Source: Luteimonas_C sp035250245
GTDB taxonomy: Bacteria; Pseudomonadota; Gammaproteobacteria; Xanthomonadales; Xanthomonadaceae
Length of the DNA stretch: 64,000 bases
Assembly (NCBI GenBank): GCA_035250245.1
Contig: DATFFH010000095.1
Location: 62,001 to 126,000, forward strand
Direction: 5' to 3'
The notes beneath the pieces were generated by a model that was given only the letters and a program-made list of their open reading frames with translations, had not been told where the DNA came from and did not search any database. This document shows positions 33,662 to 41,987 of this stretch, one piece after another. Numbering within the stretch: the first letter of the stretch is position 1; each line of letters starts with the position of its first letter. The position numbers and the translations under genes were made by a program.

Positions 33662-36600
33662 TCAACCCACCCACACCCGCGCATTGCGGAACATCCGCAC
33701 CCACGGCGACTCGTCCGGCCAATCCTGCGGATGCCAACTCAAGTTGACGCTGCGCGGCGTGCGTTCCGGATGCGGCATCAGAATGGTCGCGCGTCCATCG
33801 TCGCTGCACAGCCCGGCGATGCCGTCCGACGAGCCGTTCGGATTGGCCGGATACGACGTCGCCGCGCGTCCGTCGCCTTCGATGTAGCGCATCGCGACCG
33901 CCGCCGCGGCCTGATCGACCGCGCTCGCGAACGCGGCGCGGCCTTCGCCGTGCGAGACCACGATCGGAATGCGCGATCCGCCCATCCCGCGGAAGAACAG
34001 CGACGGCGATTCGGGCACCTCGACCAGGCTCAAGCGGCCTTCGAACTGCTCGCTGCGGTTGCGCAGGAACTGCGGCCAATGCGCGGCACCGGGAACGATG
34101 TCCTTCAGCTGCGCCAGCATCTGGCAGCCGTTGCATACGCCCAGGGAGAACGTGTCGCTTCGGGCGAAGAAGGCCGCGAACGCGTCGCGCAGCGCAGCGC
34201 GCTCCAGGATCGAGGTCGCCCAGCCGCGGCCGGCGCCGAGCACGTCGCCGTAACTGAAGCCGCCGCAGGCGGCGATGCCTCGGAAATCGTCCAGCGCGAC
34301 GCGACCGGAAATCAGATCGCTCATGTGCACGTCGTAAGCGGCGAATCCGGCTTTCGCGAATGCCGAGGCCATTTCGACCTGGCCGTTGACGCCCTGCTCG
34401 CGCAGGATCGCGACCTTCGGCTTGGCGCCGGTCGAAAGGAAAGGCGCGGCGACGTTTTGCGCAGGGTCGAACGTCAGCTTCGGCTGCAAGCCCGGCGCGG
34501 CGAAAGCGCGGGCGGCTTCGCGTTCCTCGTCGGCGCAGGCGGGATCGTCGCGCAGCTTCTGCATCGCATGCGTCACCGACCACCAGGCGTCGAACAAGGC
34601 ATCCCAGCGCCATTCGGCCAGGGTTTCGCCTTCTTCGCTGACCCGGATCGCCGGCGCCGTGCTCGGCCGAGCGATGCGCTGCGCGCATTCCACCAGGCCG
34701 TGACGCGCGACCAGGTCGGCGAATTCGGCGCGGTCTTCGGCCGAAATTTGCACCACCGCGCCGAGCTCTTCGTTGAACAAGGTGCGCAGTACGTCGTCGG
34801 TGCGGCCGTCGCCCCAGCCGTCGAGCAGGATGTCCAGGCCCAGATGCGAGCAGAACGCCATTTCGCACAGCGCGGCGAAGGCGCCGCCGTCGGAACGGTC
34901 GTGGTAGGCGAGCAGCAAGCCGGCCTCGCGCGCGTCGCGGATCAATTCGAAGAAGCCGCGCAGGCGTTCGGGGCTGTCCAGGTCGGGGCAATCGCCGCCG
35001 AAACGTTCGTAGCATTGCGCCAGGATCGAACCGCCCAAACGCTGCTTGCCCGCGCCCAGGCCGATCAGCCATAGCTCGGTGTCGGCCGCGCGCGACAGCA
35101 GCGGCGTGAGTTGCGCGCGCGCATCGGCGACCGGCGCGAAAGCGGTGACGATCAAGGACACCGGCGACACCGACTTGTGCGCCTGCCCGTCCTGCGACCA
35201 CTGCGCCTGCATCGACAAGGAATCCTTGCCGACCGGGATGCTCAGATCCAGCGCCGGGCACAGTTCCATGCCGACGGCTTTCACCGCGTCGAACAATTTC
35301 GCGTCTTCGCCGGGATGTCCGGCCGCCGCCATCCAGTTCGCGGACAGTTTTACGCGATCCAGGCTTTCGACCCGCGCGGCGCACAGATTGGTGATCGCTT
35401 CGCCCACCGCCATCCGCGCCGAAGCCGCCGCGTCGAGCAGCGCCAGCGGCGTGCGCTCGCCCACCGCCATCGCTTCGCCGGCGCCGCCTTCGAAACCGGA
35501 CAAGGTGATCGCGCAATCGGCCATCGGCAATTGCCACGGGCCGATCATCTGGTCGCGCGCGGTCAAGCCGCCGACGCTGCGGTCGCCGATGCTGACCAGG
35601 AAGTTCTTGGCCGCGACGGTCGGATGCGCGAGCACGCGCAGGCCGGCTTCGTACAGTACTTTGCCGACATCGGCGCCGAGTTCGTCGCTGTCGAGCTCCG
35701 GCCAGCGCAAAGCGTTCGGGCGCTGGGTGTCGCGGTGCATCTTCGGCGGCTTGCCGAACAGCACGTCCATGGGCAGGTCGATCGGAAGATCGCGCTTTGA
35801 AGCCCCTCTCCCGCCGGGAGAGGGGTTGGGGTGAGGGTTCGGCGAAGCGTCGCCGTTCCCGTTATCGTCGTACTCCGAACCCTCATCCGCCCTTCGGGCA
35901 CCTTCTCCCGAGGGGAGAAGGGAAACGCCGTAACCAACCACCAACCGCTCTTCGGCGGTCGCCGTGCCTACCACCGCGAACGGGCAACGCTCGCGCGCGC
36001 ACAAGGCTTCGAAATCCGCGATCCGGTCCTGCGGAATTCCAAGTACATAACGTTCCTGCGATTCGTTGCACCACAACTGCATCGGCGACAAGGACGGATC
36101 GTCGCTGGGCACTTTGCCCAAGTCGATCACGCCGCCGACGCCCGAGTCGTGCAGCAATTCGGGAATCGCGTTCGACAAACCGCCCGCGCCGACATCGTGG
36201 AACCAGAGAATCGGGTTGTTTTCGCCCAGCGCGACGCAGGCATCGATCACTTCCTGACAACGCCGCTCCATCTCCGGGTTGTCGCGCTGCACGCTGGCGA
36301 AATCCAGATCTTCGGCGCTTTCGCCCGAAGCCACCGAACTCGCGGCGCCGCCGCCCAGGCCGATCAGCATCGCCGGGCCGCCGAGCACGATCACCGCATC
36401 GCCCGGCGACAGTTTCCTCTTCGCCACCAGCGGCCGGTCGATCGCGCCCAAGCCGCCCGCAAGCATGATCGGCTTGTCGTAGGCGCGCACCTCGCCGCCG
36501 CTTTCGCGCAGCTCGAAGCTGCGGAAATAGCCGGCCAGGTTGGGCCGGCCGAATTCGTTGTTGAACGCGGCGCCGCCGATCGGGCCGTCGGTCATGATTT

Positions 36601-37669
36601 CCAGTGCCGGCGCCATGCGCGGATTCAGCGCGCGCTCGGATTCCCAGGGCTGCGCCAAGCCCGGAATACGCAGGTGCGAAACGCTGAAGCCGCACAAGCC
36701 GGCCTTGGGTTTGCCGCCGCGGCCGGTGGCGCCTTCGTCGCGGATCTCGCCGCCGGCGCCGGTGCTGGCGCCGGGGAACGGCGCGATCGCGGTCGGGTGG
36801 TTGTGGGTTTCGACCTTGATGCAGAACGCGCCGGGCGTTTCGTTTTCCGCGCGGTATTCGCCGTCGGCGCCGTGCGGGCGGAAACGCCGCGCCGGATAGC
36901 CTTCCACCACCGCCGCGTTGTCGCTGTACGCCGACAGTGTGTATTCCGGCGTTTGCGCGTGGGTGTGCTTGATCATCTTGAACAGCGACAGCGGCTGTTC
37001 GCGTCCGTCGATGGTCCAACTGGCGTTGAAGATCTTGTGCCGGCAATGCTCGGAATTGGCCTGCGCGAACATCATCAGTTCGACGTCGGACGGGTCGCGG
37101 CCGAGTTCGGCGTAGCGCTCGCGCAGGTAGTCGATCTCGTCTTCGGCCAGGGCCAGGCCCAGGCGCGCGTTGGCCGAAGCGAGTTCGGCCAGCGGAATGC
37201 GTTCCAGCGCGCCGCGCGCCGGCGCCACGAACAGCGCGGCGGCCGCATCGCGATCGGCGAGCAGCGATTGGGTCATGGGATCGTGCAGGCGCTTGGACAG
37301 CGCGGCCTGCGCCGCCGCGTCCTGCGGCCAGCCGGCCAGATCGATGCGGGTGCCGCGCTCGACCCGGCGCACCGGCAGGCCGGCGCCGTGCAGTAGTTCG
37401 GTGGCCTTGCTGGCCCAGGGCGAAATCGTCCCCAGGCGCGGTAGCACGAAGCGCGAAACGGCGCCGTCCGAAAGCGGCTGCGGCTGCGGCTCGGCTTGCA
37501 GGATCCGGCGTAAGGCCGCCGAATCCGGCTGGGCGCCGCTTTCGGGTTCGATCCAATAGACGTGCCAGGCGCCGACGACGCGGACGTGGGGAACCAGGGC
37601 TTGCAGGCGGGCTTCGAGCCGCTCGCGGCGGAACGGCGACAGGGCCGGCAGGCCCTCGAGGACGATCAT
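33662..37669 (-). CDS. purL: PurL, phosphoribosylformylglycinamidine synthase (long form), with an in-frame repeat
   Basis: Converts FGAR to FGAM with ATP and glutamine. 1335 residues, slightly longer than E. coli PurL. N-terminal PurS-like part, two synthetase halves (KVETHNHPTAIAPFPGASTG, NELGADVG region, GKDSLSMQ) and a C-terminal glutaminase with the nucleophile in GVCNGCQML and the HPE of PHPERTPR. Residues about 583-623, between EERLVVGYG and DLPIDLPMDVLFGKPPKMHRD, are encoded by a family J repeat absent, as I recall, from E. coli PurL. The insert is a multiple of three and has no stop; catalytic motifs are intact. Confidence 0.95.
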   Translation of the reverse strand: MIVLEGLPALSPFRRERLEARLQALVPHVRVVGAWHVYWIEPESGAQPDSAALRRILQAEPQPQPLSDGAVSRFVLPRLGTISPWASKATELLHGAGLPVRRVERGTRIDLAGWPQDAAAQAALSKRLHDPMTQSLLADRDAAAALFVAPARGALERIPLAELASANARLGLALAEDEIDYLRERYAELGRDPSDVELMMFAQANSEHCRHKIFNASWTIDGREQPLSLFKMIKHTHAQTPEYTLSAYSDNAAVVEGYPARRFRPHGADGEYRAENETPGAFCIKVETHNHPTAIAPFPGASTGAGGEIRDEGATGRGGKPKAGLCGFSVSHLRIPGLAQPWESERALNPRMAPALEIMTDGPIGGAAFNNEFGRPNLAGYFRSFELRESGGEVRAYDKPIMLAGGLGAIDRPLVAKRKLSPGDAVIVLGGPAMLIGLGGGAASSVASGESAEDLDFASVQRDNPEMERRCQEVIDACVALGENNPILWFHDVGAGGLSNAIPELLHDSGVGGVIDLGKVPSDDPSLSPMQLWCNESQERYVLGIPQDRIADFEALCARERCPFAVVGTATAEERLVVGYGVSLLPSGEGARRADEGSEYDDNGNGDASPNPHPNPSPGGRGASKRDLPIDLPMDVLFGKPPKMHRDTQRPNALRWPELDSDELGADVGKVLYEAGLRVLAHPTVAAKNFLVSIGDRSVGGLTARDQMIGPWQLPMADCAITLSGFEGGAGEAMAVGERTPLALLDAAASARMAVGEAITNLCAARVESLDRVKLSANWMAAAGHPGEDAKLFDAVKAVGMELCPALDLSIPVGKDSLSMQAQWSQDGQAHKSVSPVSLIVTAFAPVADARAQLTPLLSRAADTELWLIGLGAGKQRLGGSILAQCYERFGGDCPDLDSPERLRGFFELIRDAREAGLLLAYHDRSDGGAFAALCEMAFCSHLGLDILLDGWGDGRTDDVLRTLFNEELGAVVQISAEDRAEFADLVARHGLVECAQRIARPSTAPAIRVSEEGETLAEWRWDALFDAWWSVTHAMQKLRDDPACADEEREAARAFAAPGLQPKLTFDPAQNVAAPFLSTGAKPKVAILREQGVNGQVEMASAFAKAGFAAYDVHMSDLISGRVALDDFRGIAACGGFSYGDVLGAGRGWATSILERAALRDAFAAFFARSDTFSLGVCNGCQMLAQLKDIVPGAAHWPQFLRNRSEQFEGRLSLVEVPESPSLFFRGMGGSRIPIVVSHGEGRAAFASAVDQAAAAVAMRYIEGDGRAATSYPANPNGSSDGIAGLCSDDGRATILMPHPERTPRSVNLSWHPQDWPDESPWVRMFRNARVWVG
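35803..35922. repeat. Family J element inside purL, in frame
   Basis: About 120 bp. Plus strand: CCCCTCTCCC-GCC-GGGAGAGGGG, TTGGGGTGAGGGTTCGGCG, a central stretch, CCGAACCCTCATCC, GCCCTTCGGGC, then CCTTCTCCCGAGGGGAGAAG. It matches the intergenic element at 24729-24867 arm for arm. Read on the purL strand it encodes a Pro/Gly/Asn-rich loop containing SPNPHPNPSPGGRG. Confidence 0.9.
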
Positions 37670-37748
37670 GTCCGGGGATGGATCGGGAATGGACGCCTAT
37701 TGTAGCCGGCCGCCGGCGGCCTGTCCGCCGGGGCCGGAAAAGCCGCGA

Positions 37749-38186
37749 TCAAGGCACGATCTGCGTGCAATGCTCCGACAAGACTTTCCATTCCCCGCTG
37801 GCTTTGGTCAGCGCCATGCTGCAGCGCTGATCGTCGCGGAAGGGTTTGCCTTTGGACGTGCCGTGTCCGCGCCAGCGCGTGCCGACCACGGCCGCCGTGC
37901 CGCTGACGTGGGCGTCGATCTCGCTGCGCTCGGTCGAATCCAGCCGGTAGGTGGAGTTGGACAAACGATCCAGCCATTGTTGGCGCGTCAGGACCCCGCC
38001 TTTGGAACTGAAATACACGTATTCCGGCGCCAGCACGCCTTCCAAACCGGGCAAATCCTTGCGGTCCCAAGTCTCGTCGTAGGTTTTGATGGCGGCGGCG
38101 ATGCCCGGGTCGACCGTCGAATCGGCCGCCATGGCCGGCAATGCGAGGGCGCAGCAAAGCGCGCCCGAAAAGACTTTCGCTTTCAT
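37749..38186 (-). CDS. Exported DUF4440 / NTF2-like protein
   Basis: 145 residues with a signal peptide (KVFSGALCCALALPAMAADS, cleavage after AMA). The mature part is one NTF2-like domain: IKTYDETWDRKDLPGLEGVL, LTRQQWLDRL, VGTRWRGHGTSKGKPFRDDQ and ASGEWKVLSEHCTQ. Such proteins bind small hydrophobic ligands or act as isomerases; no activity assigned. It is 19 bp after dsbC on the same strand and likely co-transcribed. The periplasm is the expected location. Confidence 0.75.
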   Translation of the reverse strand: MKAKVFSGALCCALALPAMAADSTVDPGIAAAIKTYDETWDRKDLPGLEGVLAPEYVYFSSKGGVLTRQQWLDRLSNSTYRLDSTERSEIDAHVSGTAAVVGTRWRGHGTSKGKPFRDDQRCSMALTKASGEWKVLSEHCTQIVP

Positions 38187-38204
38187 GTTTCGCTCCGGTT
38201 GGGA

Positions 38205-39032
38205 TCAGCCGTTGGCGGCGGCTTTCGCCACCGGCTTAGACAGTCCGTCGAGGTAGGCGCGCAATTCTTTCGGCGGCATGTAGCCCGGCACCTGCTCGCC
38301 TTCCGCGGTGATGATCATCGGCGTGCCGGTCAGGCCGGCGCGCTGGCCGATGTCGTACTCCATCGACACCGGATTCTTGCAGTCCTTCATCGGCACGCCC
38401 TTGCCCGACTTCGCCGCGGTCAGCGCCTGCTTGCGGTCGGCCGCGCACCACACCGCGATCATTTTCTTGTGGTCCTGCGTGCCCAGGCCCATGCGCGGAA
38501 AGGCCAGATACTGGATCTCGATGCCCTGGCGGTTGTACTCGGCGATCTCGCTGTGCATTTTCTGGCAGTAGCCGCATTCGACGTCGGTGAACACGCTCAG
38601 CGTGTACTTGGGATTGGCCGGCGCGAACACGATGCGATCGCTCTGCGGGATCTGTTTCAGCAATTCCTTGCGCAGCGTCGCCACGCTGGCTTCGCTGAGA
38701 TCCTTCTTGGCCTGCATGTCGTACAGCGAGCCCTGGATCATGTACTTGCCGTCGTCGCTGATGAACAAGGTCTTGCCGCCGACGATGGCTTCGCGGAAGC
38801 CGGGCATAGGCGCGGCGCCGATCTTGTCGATGGGCACTTGCTGGTTCAGCGAACGGATGGCGGCGATCGCGCGCGCATCGGCCGACCCGGCTGCGACCTT
38901 GGGCGCCGAACCCGCCGGCGCGGCGGCCGGCTGCGTCACCGGCTTGCCGGCGGCGGGCGTAGGGGCTTGCGACTGTGCGCAGGCGGACAAACTGATCGCA
39001 CCCAGCAGCGTGGCGGCGGCGAAACGCTTCAT
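38205..39032 (-). CDS. dsbC: DsbC-type periplasmic disulfide isomerase, possibly lipid-anchored
   Basis: 275 residues. The signal region (MKRFAAATLLGAISLSAC) contains a lipobox-like LSAC, so the protein may be a lipoprotein, which is unusual for DsbC. After an Ala/Pro linker comes the dimerisation domain and a thioredoxin domain with the CGYC active site (FTDVECGYCQKMHSEI), the cis-Pro loop TGTPMI, and a second Cys pair typical of DsbC (VWCAADR, KDCKNP). The ATG at 39032 gives this signal; the frame upstream is open but Arg-rich. Confidence 0.9.
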   Translation of the reverse strand: MKRFAAATLLGAISLSACAQSQAPTPAAGKPVTQPAAAPAGSAPKVAAGSADARAIAAIRSLNQQVPIDKIGAAPMPGFREAIVGGKTLFISDDGKYMIQGSLYDMQAKKDLSEASVATLRKELLKQIPQSDRIVFAPANPKYTLSVFTDVECGYCQKMHSEIAEYNRQGIEIQYLAFPRMGLGTQDHKKMIAVWCAADRKQALTAAKSGKGVPMKDCKNPVSMEYDIGQRAGLTGTPMIITAEGEQVPGYMPPKELRAYLDGLSKPVAKAAANG

Positions 39033-39143
39033 CGTCAGGATTTTCCGTTCAGGAGGCCGGGTTGGACCGCGGCGGGCGGGATTGGTTCGGGATTTTCGCA
39101 TAGATGGGTTTACGCATTCCGGCCCCTATTTCGGTCTGCTTTT

Positions 39144-39224
39144 GTAGAGTCGAGCCTGCTCGACTGCTTTTTTAGGGGATGGCCGCGATCTGACCGGAAA
39201 GCAGTCGAGCAAGCTCGACTCTAC
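39144..39224. repeat. Family E palindrome pair between dsbC and xerD
   Basis: GTAGAGTCGAGCCTGCTCGA with its mirror TCGAGCAAGCTCGACTCTAC, 81 bp in all. It starts about 110 bp upstream of dsbC and ends 11 bp after the xerD stop; both genes are on the minus strand. A second pair of the same family is at 52837. Confidence 0.9.
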
Positions 39225-39234
39225 AAAAGCCGGG

Positions 39235-40188
39235 TCAGCCGCGCGGGTGATGTTTGGCATGAAGCTGTTTCAGATGTTCGCGGGCCACCAGGGTGTAGAT
39301 CTGGGTGGTCGACAAGGAACTGTGGCCCAACAGCATCTGCAACGCGCGCAGATCGGCGCCGCGATTGAGCAGGTGCGTTGCGAAACTGTGACGCAAGCCA
39401 TGCGGGCTGACCTTGGCCGGATCGATCCCGCCCACGGCGGCGTAGCGCTTCACCAGTTGCCAGAATTGTTGCCTCGAAGGCGCTTCCCCTCCGGTGCCAA
39501 CGAACAGCGCGGCGACGCTGCGTTTGCCCGCCAGCACCGGTCGCGATTCGGCCAGATAACGCTCCAGCCAATGCTGCGCTTCTTCGCCCAGCGGCACCAG
39601 ACGTTCCTTGCTGCCTTTGCCCATCACCCGCAATACGCCCTGGCGCAGATTCAGCGCGGTCGCCGGCAAGCCGACCAGTTCGCTCACGCGCAAGCCGCAG
39701 GCGTACATCAACTCGAGCATGGCGCGGTCGCGCAAGCCCAAGGGCGTATCGACTTCCGGCGCGGCGAGCATGGCGTCGATCTGGCTTTCGGCCAGGGCTT
39801 TGGGCAGCGAGCGCGGCAGCTTCGGCGGATCCAGCAACGCGGTCGGATCGTCCTTGCGGTCGCCGCGGCGCAAGCGGTGCGCGAAGAACGCGCGCAGCGA
39901 CGACAGCAAGCGCGCATTGCTGCGCGCCGAATAGCCTTCGCGCGCGCGCCAGGCCAGATATTCGAACAACGCGGCGCGATCGGCGCCGGCCAAACCGCCG
40001 CCGCGGCCTTCGCGCCAGCGCGCGAAGGCTTCCAGATCGCGCCGATAGCTGTCGAGCGAACTGCGCGCCAGCCCGCTTTCGGCCCAGGTCGCGTCGATGA
40101 AGGCGGCGATCGCCCGCTCGTCGTCGTCGGGTGCCGGCGGCAATGCGTTGACCGACTTGCGCCGGTCGGCGGGCGTGCGGGAAGCCAT
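39235..40188 (-). CDS. xerD: XerD tyrosine recombinase (chromosome dimer resolution)
   Basis: 317 residues. Works with XerC at dif under FtsK control. The N-terminal SAM-like domain (IAAFIDATWAESGLARSSLDSY) precedes a catalytic domain with all five residues: Arg in ACGLRVSELVGL, Lys in MGKGSKERLVPLG, His-Arg in SPHGLRHSFATHLLNRG, His in LLGHSSLSTTQIYT, and Tyr in that last motif. The C-terminus LKQLHAKHHPRG is the conserved XerD tail that contacts XerC. dsbC downstream of xerD is the same order as in E. coli. No dif site is seen. Confidence 0.95.
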   Translation of the reverse strand: MASRTPADRRKSVNALPPAPDDDERAIAAFIDATWAESGLARSSLDSYRRDLEAFARWREGRGGGLAGADRAALFEYLAWRAREGYSARSNARLLSSLRAFFAHRLRRGDRKDDPTALLDPPKLPRSLPKALAESQIDAMLAAPEVDTPLGLRDRAMLELMYACGLRVSELVGLPATALNLRQGVLRVMGKGSKERLVPLGEEAQHWLERYLAESRPVLAGKRSVAALFVGTGGEAPSRQQFWQLVKRYAAVGGIDPAKVSPHGLRHSFATHLLNRGADLRALQMLLGHSSLSTTQIYTLVAREHLKQLHAKHHPRG

Positions 40189-40236
40189 GGCCGCAGCTTA
40201 GGCGATGCGCGCCGGGCCCGGCTATGCTGACGCGCT

Positions 40237-40707
40237 ATGGAACCTGTCGAAAACGCACCGCCCCGGCCGCGCGCCTGGATCGGTTGGCGCCTGCTCGCCC
40301 TGCTCTACGACTTCTGGCCGGCGCTGGCGCTGTGGATGCTGGCTTCGCTCGTCTTCACCGTCGGCTATACCCTGACTGGGCACGCGCCGCGGCAGAATAT
40401 CGCGCCGTTGAGCGCGCTGCAGATCGAATTGTGGATCGTGTGCTGGCTGCTGACCGGCACGTACGCCACCGTCAGTTGGCGCCGCGGTGGACAGACCTTG
40501 GGCATGCGGCCATGGCGATTGCGAGTGACGGCGCCCGATGGCGGTCGCCCATCATGGCGTGCATTGTGGTTGCGCTACGCGGTCGCGACTTTTTCGCTGC
40601 TGCTCGGCGGCCTGGGCTTCTGGTGGGCCTGGATCGATCGCGACCGCCTGACCTGGCACGACCGCGCCAGTGGCACGCGCCTGCGTCGGGAACCGAAACA
40701 ACCGTAG
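40237..40707 (+). CDS. RDD-family membrane protein
   Basis: 156 residues with the RDD pattern: IGWRLLALLYDFWPALALWML (Arg and Asp in the first helix), RRGGQTLGMRPWRLRV (the conserved loop), and a third helix VATFSLLLGGLGFWWAWIDRDRLTWHDRASGTRL. Function of RDD proteins is mostly unknown; some are sodium/proton antiporters. Divergent from xerD with 48 bp between starts. The last codons ACA ACC G are followed by TAG that belongs to the head of a family A element. Confidence 0.85.
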   Translation: MEPVENAPPRPRAWIGWRLLALLYDFWPALALWMLASLVFTVGYTLTGHAPRQNIAPLSALQIELWIVCWLLTGTYATVSWRRGGQTLGMRPWRLRVTAPDGGRPSWRALWLRYAVATFSLLLGGLGFWWAWIDRDRLTWHDRASGTRLRREPKQP

Positions 40708-40887
40708 GGTGGGCCTAGGCCCACCATTGCCATACCCGGGCCGCGACGAACAACCATCGAAACGAAGTTGTCGGATGCAAACGACTTGCGCCGAAGAAAA
40801 TCCGCCGCCCACGACGAGACGTTCGATCATTCCGATGCGGCACCATCGTCAGCGAACATGACGATGGTGGGCCAAGGCCCACCCTAC
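40704..40887. repeat. Family A MITE-like element joining two convergent stop codons
   Basis: 184 bp. The GTAG head at 40704-40707 supplies the TAG stop of the RDD gene; the mirrored CTAC at 40884-40887 supplies the TAG stop of lptG on the other strand. Ends extend as CCCACCATTGCCAT on the left; inside is GCGACGAACAACCATCGAAA. Nothing else lies between the two genes. Confidence 0.95.
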
Positions 40888-41987
40888 CCCGACCGGCGCC
40901 GGAACAGATACATCGACACCGCCAGCATCAGCACCGATGGCAACAGATAGGCCAGCCTGAAATCGAACTTGAACACCCCGGCCAACTGCACGAACTGCTC
41001 CTGCAGCATCCAGAAGCCCAGCGCGAACACGATGCCGACGAACAGGCGCTTGCCCAAGCCACCGCTGCGCAGGGTGCCGAAGGCGAACGGAATCGCCGCC
41101 AGGCACAGCGCCAGCACGTTCAGCGGATAGAACCAGCGCGCCCAGTAGTGCTGTTCGAATTCGCTGGCGTCCAAGCCGTTGCGTTTGCGGTAATCGATGC
41201 TGTCGCGCAACGAAGCCGAACTGAGATAGCGCGGCCTGGCCACGCTCGCGGCCAGCGCAGAGTCGTCGAGCTTGGATTCCCAGCGCTCTTCCGGCACGTT
41301 CGTACGGACCACCGATTTGGCTTCGAACCGGGTGCGGTTCACGTTGCGCAGCAGCCAGCCGCCCGGGCGGTGTTCGGCGACGGCGGCGTGCGCCAACGAC
41401 TGCAGGCGTCCTTCCTTCGAAAATTCGAACAAGCGCACGTCGCGCAATTCGAGCCAGCGATCGTCTCCGTCGCTGCGCTCCTGTCCTGTTTGGGCGTTGA
41501 GGAAGATATCGCCTTCGCGCGCCCACAGTCCGGTGTACTGCGCGACGATCAAGTCCTTGGATTTCGCCGAAGCCTTCACCGCATCCGCGCGCTGCTGCGC
41601 CCAGGGCGCCAGGGTTTCGCCGTTCAGCACCATCAGCGCGGTCAACAGCGCCAGCGACAGCGCCACGGCCACGCTCAGGCGCCGCCGCGACAGGCCGAGC
41701 GCGCGCAACGCGGTGAGTTCGGAACTGGCGGCCAGTTGGCCCAAGCCCATCAGCGAACCGATCACCGCAGCGGTGGGGAACAAGGTGTACGCGCGCCGCG
41801 GCAGGGTGTAGCTGACCGTCGTCAGCGCGGTGAAGAAATCGTAGTCGCCCTTGCCCAGATCGCTGATCTGCGGCACCAGCCCGCCCAGGATGAAATCCAG
41901 GCCCAGCAGCACCATCCAGGTGAGCAGCACCGTGCTCAGCACGACGCGGCCGATGTATACGTCGTGTAGTTTCGGGAAGGGCCTCAT
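40884..41987 (-). CDS. lptG: LptG, permease subunit of the LPS transporter
   Basis: Inner-membrane half of LptB2FG, which extracts LPS and passes it to LptC. 367 residues: membrane helices near residues 15-40, 60-85 and 95-120, a periplasmic beta-jellyroll (about 140-270), then three C-terminal helices ending YLFRRRSG. YxxR-type opening LHDVYIGRVVL and SELTALRALGLSRRRL (coupling helix) are typical. The ATG at 41987 overlaps lptF (ATGA). The stop is within a family A repeat. Confidence 0.94.
   Translation of the reverse strand: MRPFPKLHDVYIGRVVLSTVLLTWMVLLGLDFILGGLVPQISDLGKGDYDFFTALTTVSYTLPRRAYTLFPTAAVIGSLMGLGQLAASSELTALRALGLSRRRLSVAVALSLALLTALMVLNGETLAPWAQQRADAVKASAKSKDLIVAQYTGLWAREGDIFLNAQTGQERSDGDDRWLELRDVRLFEFSKEGRLQSLAHAAVAEHRPGGWLLRNVNRTRFEAKSVVRTNVPEERWESKLDDSALAASVARPRYLSSASLRDSIDYRKRNGLDASEFEQHYWARWFYPLNVLALCLAAIPFAFGTLRSGGLGKRLFVGIVFALGFWMLQEQFVQLAGVFKFDFRLAYLLPSVLMLAVSMYLFRRRSG

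Noticed and set aside
39235..40188. XerD as an integrase of a mobile element
   Set aside because: Full conserved XerD tail, neighbouring dsbC and no attachment sites or cargo.
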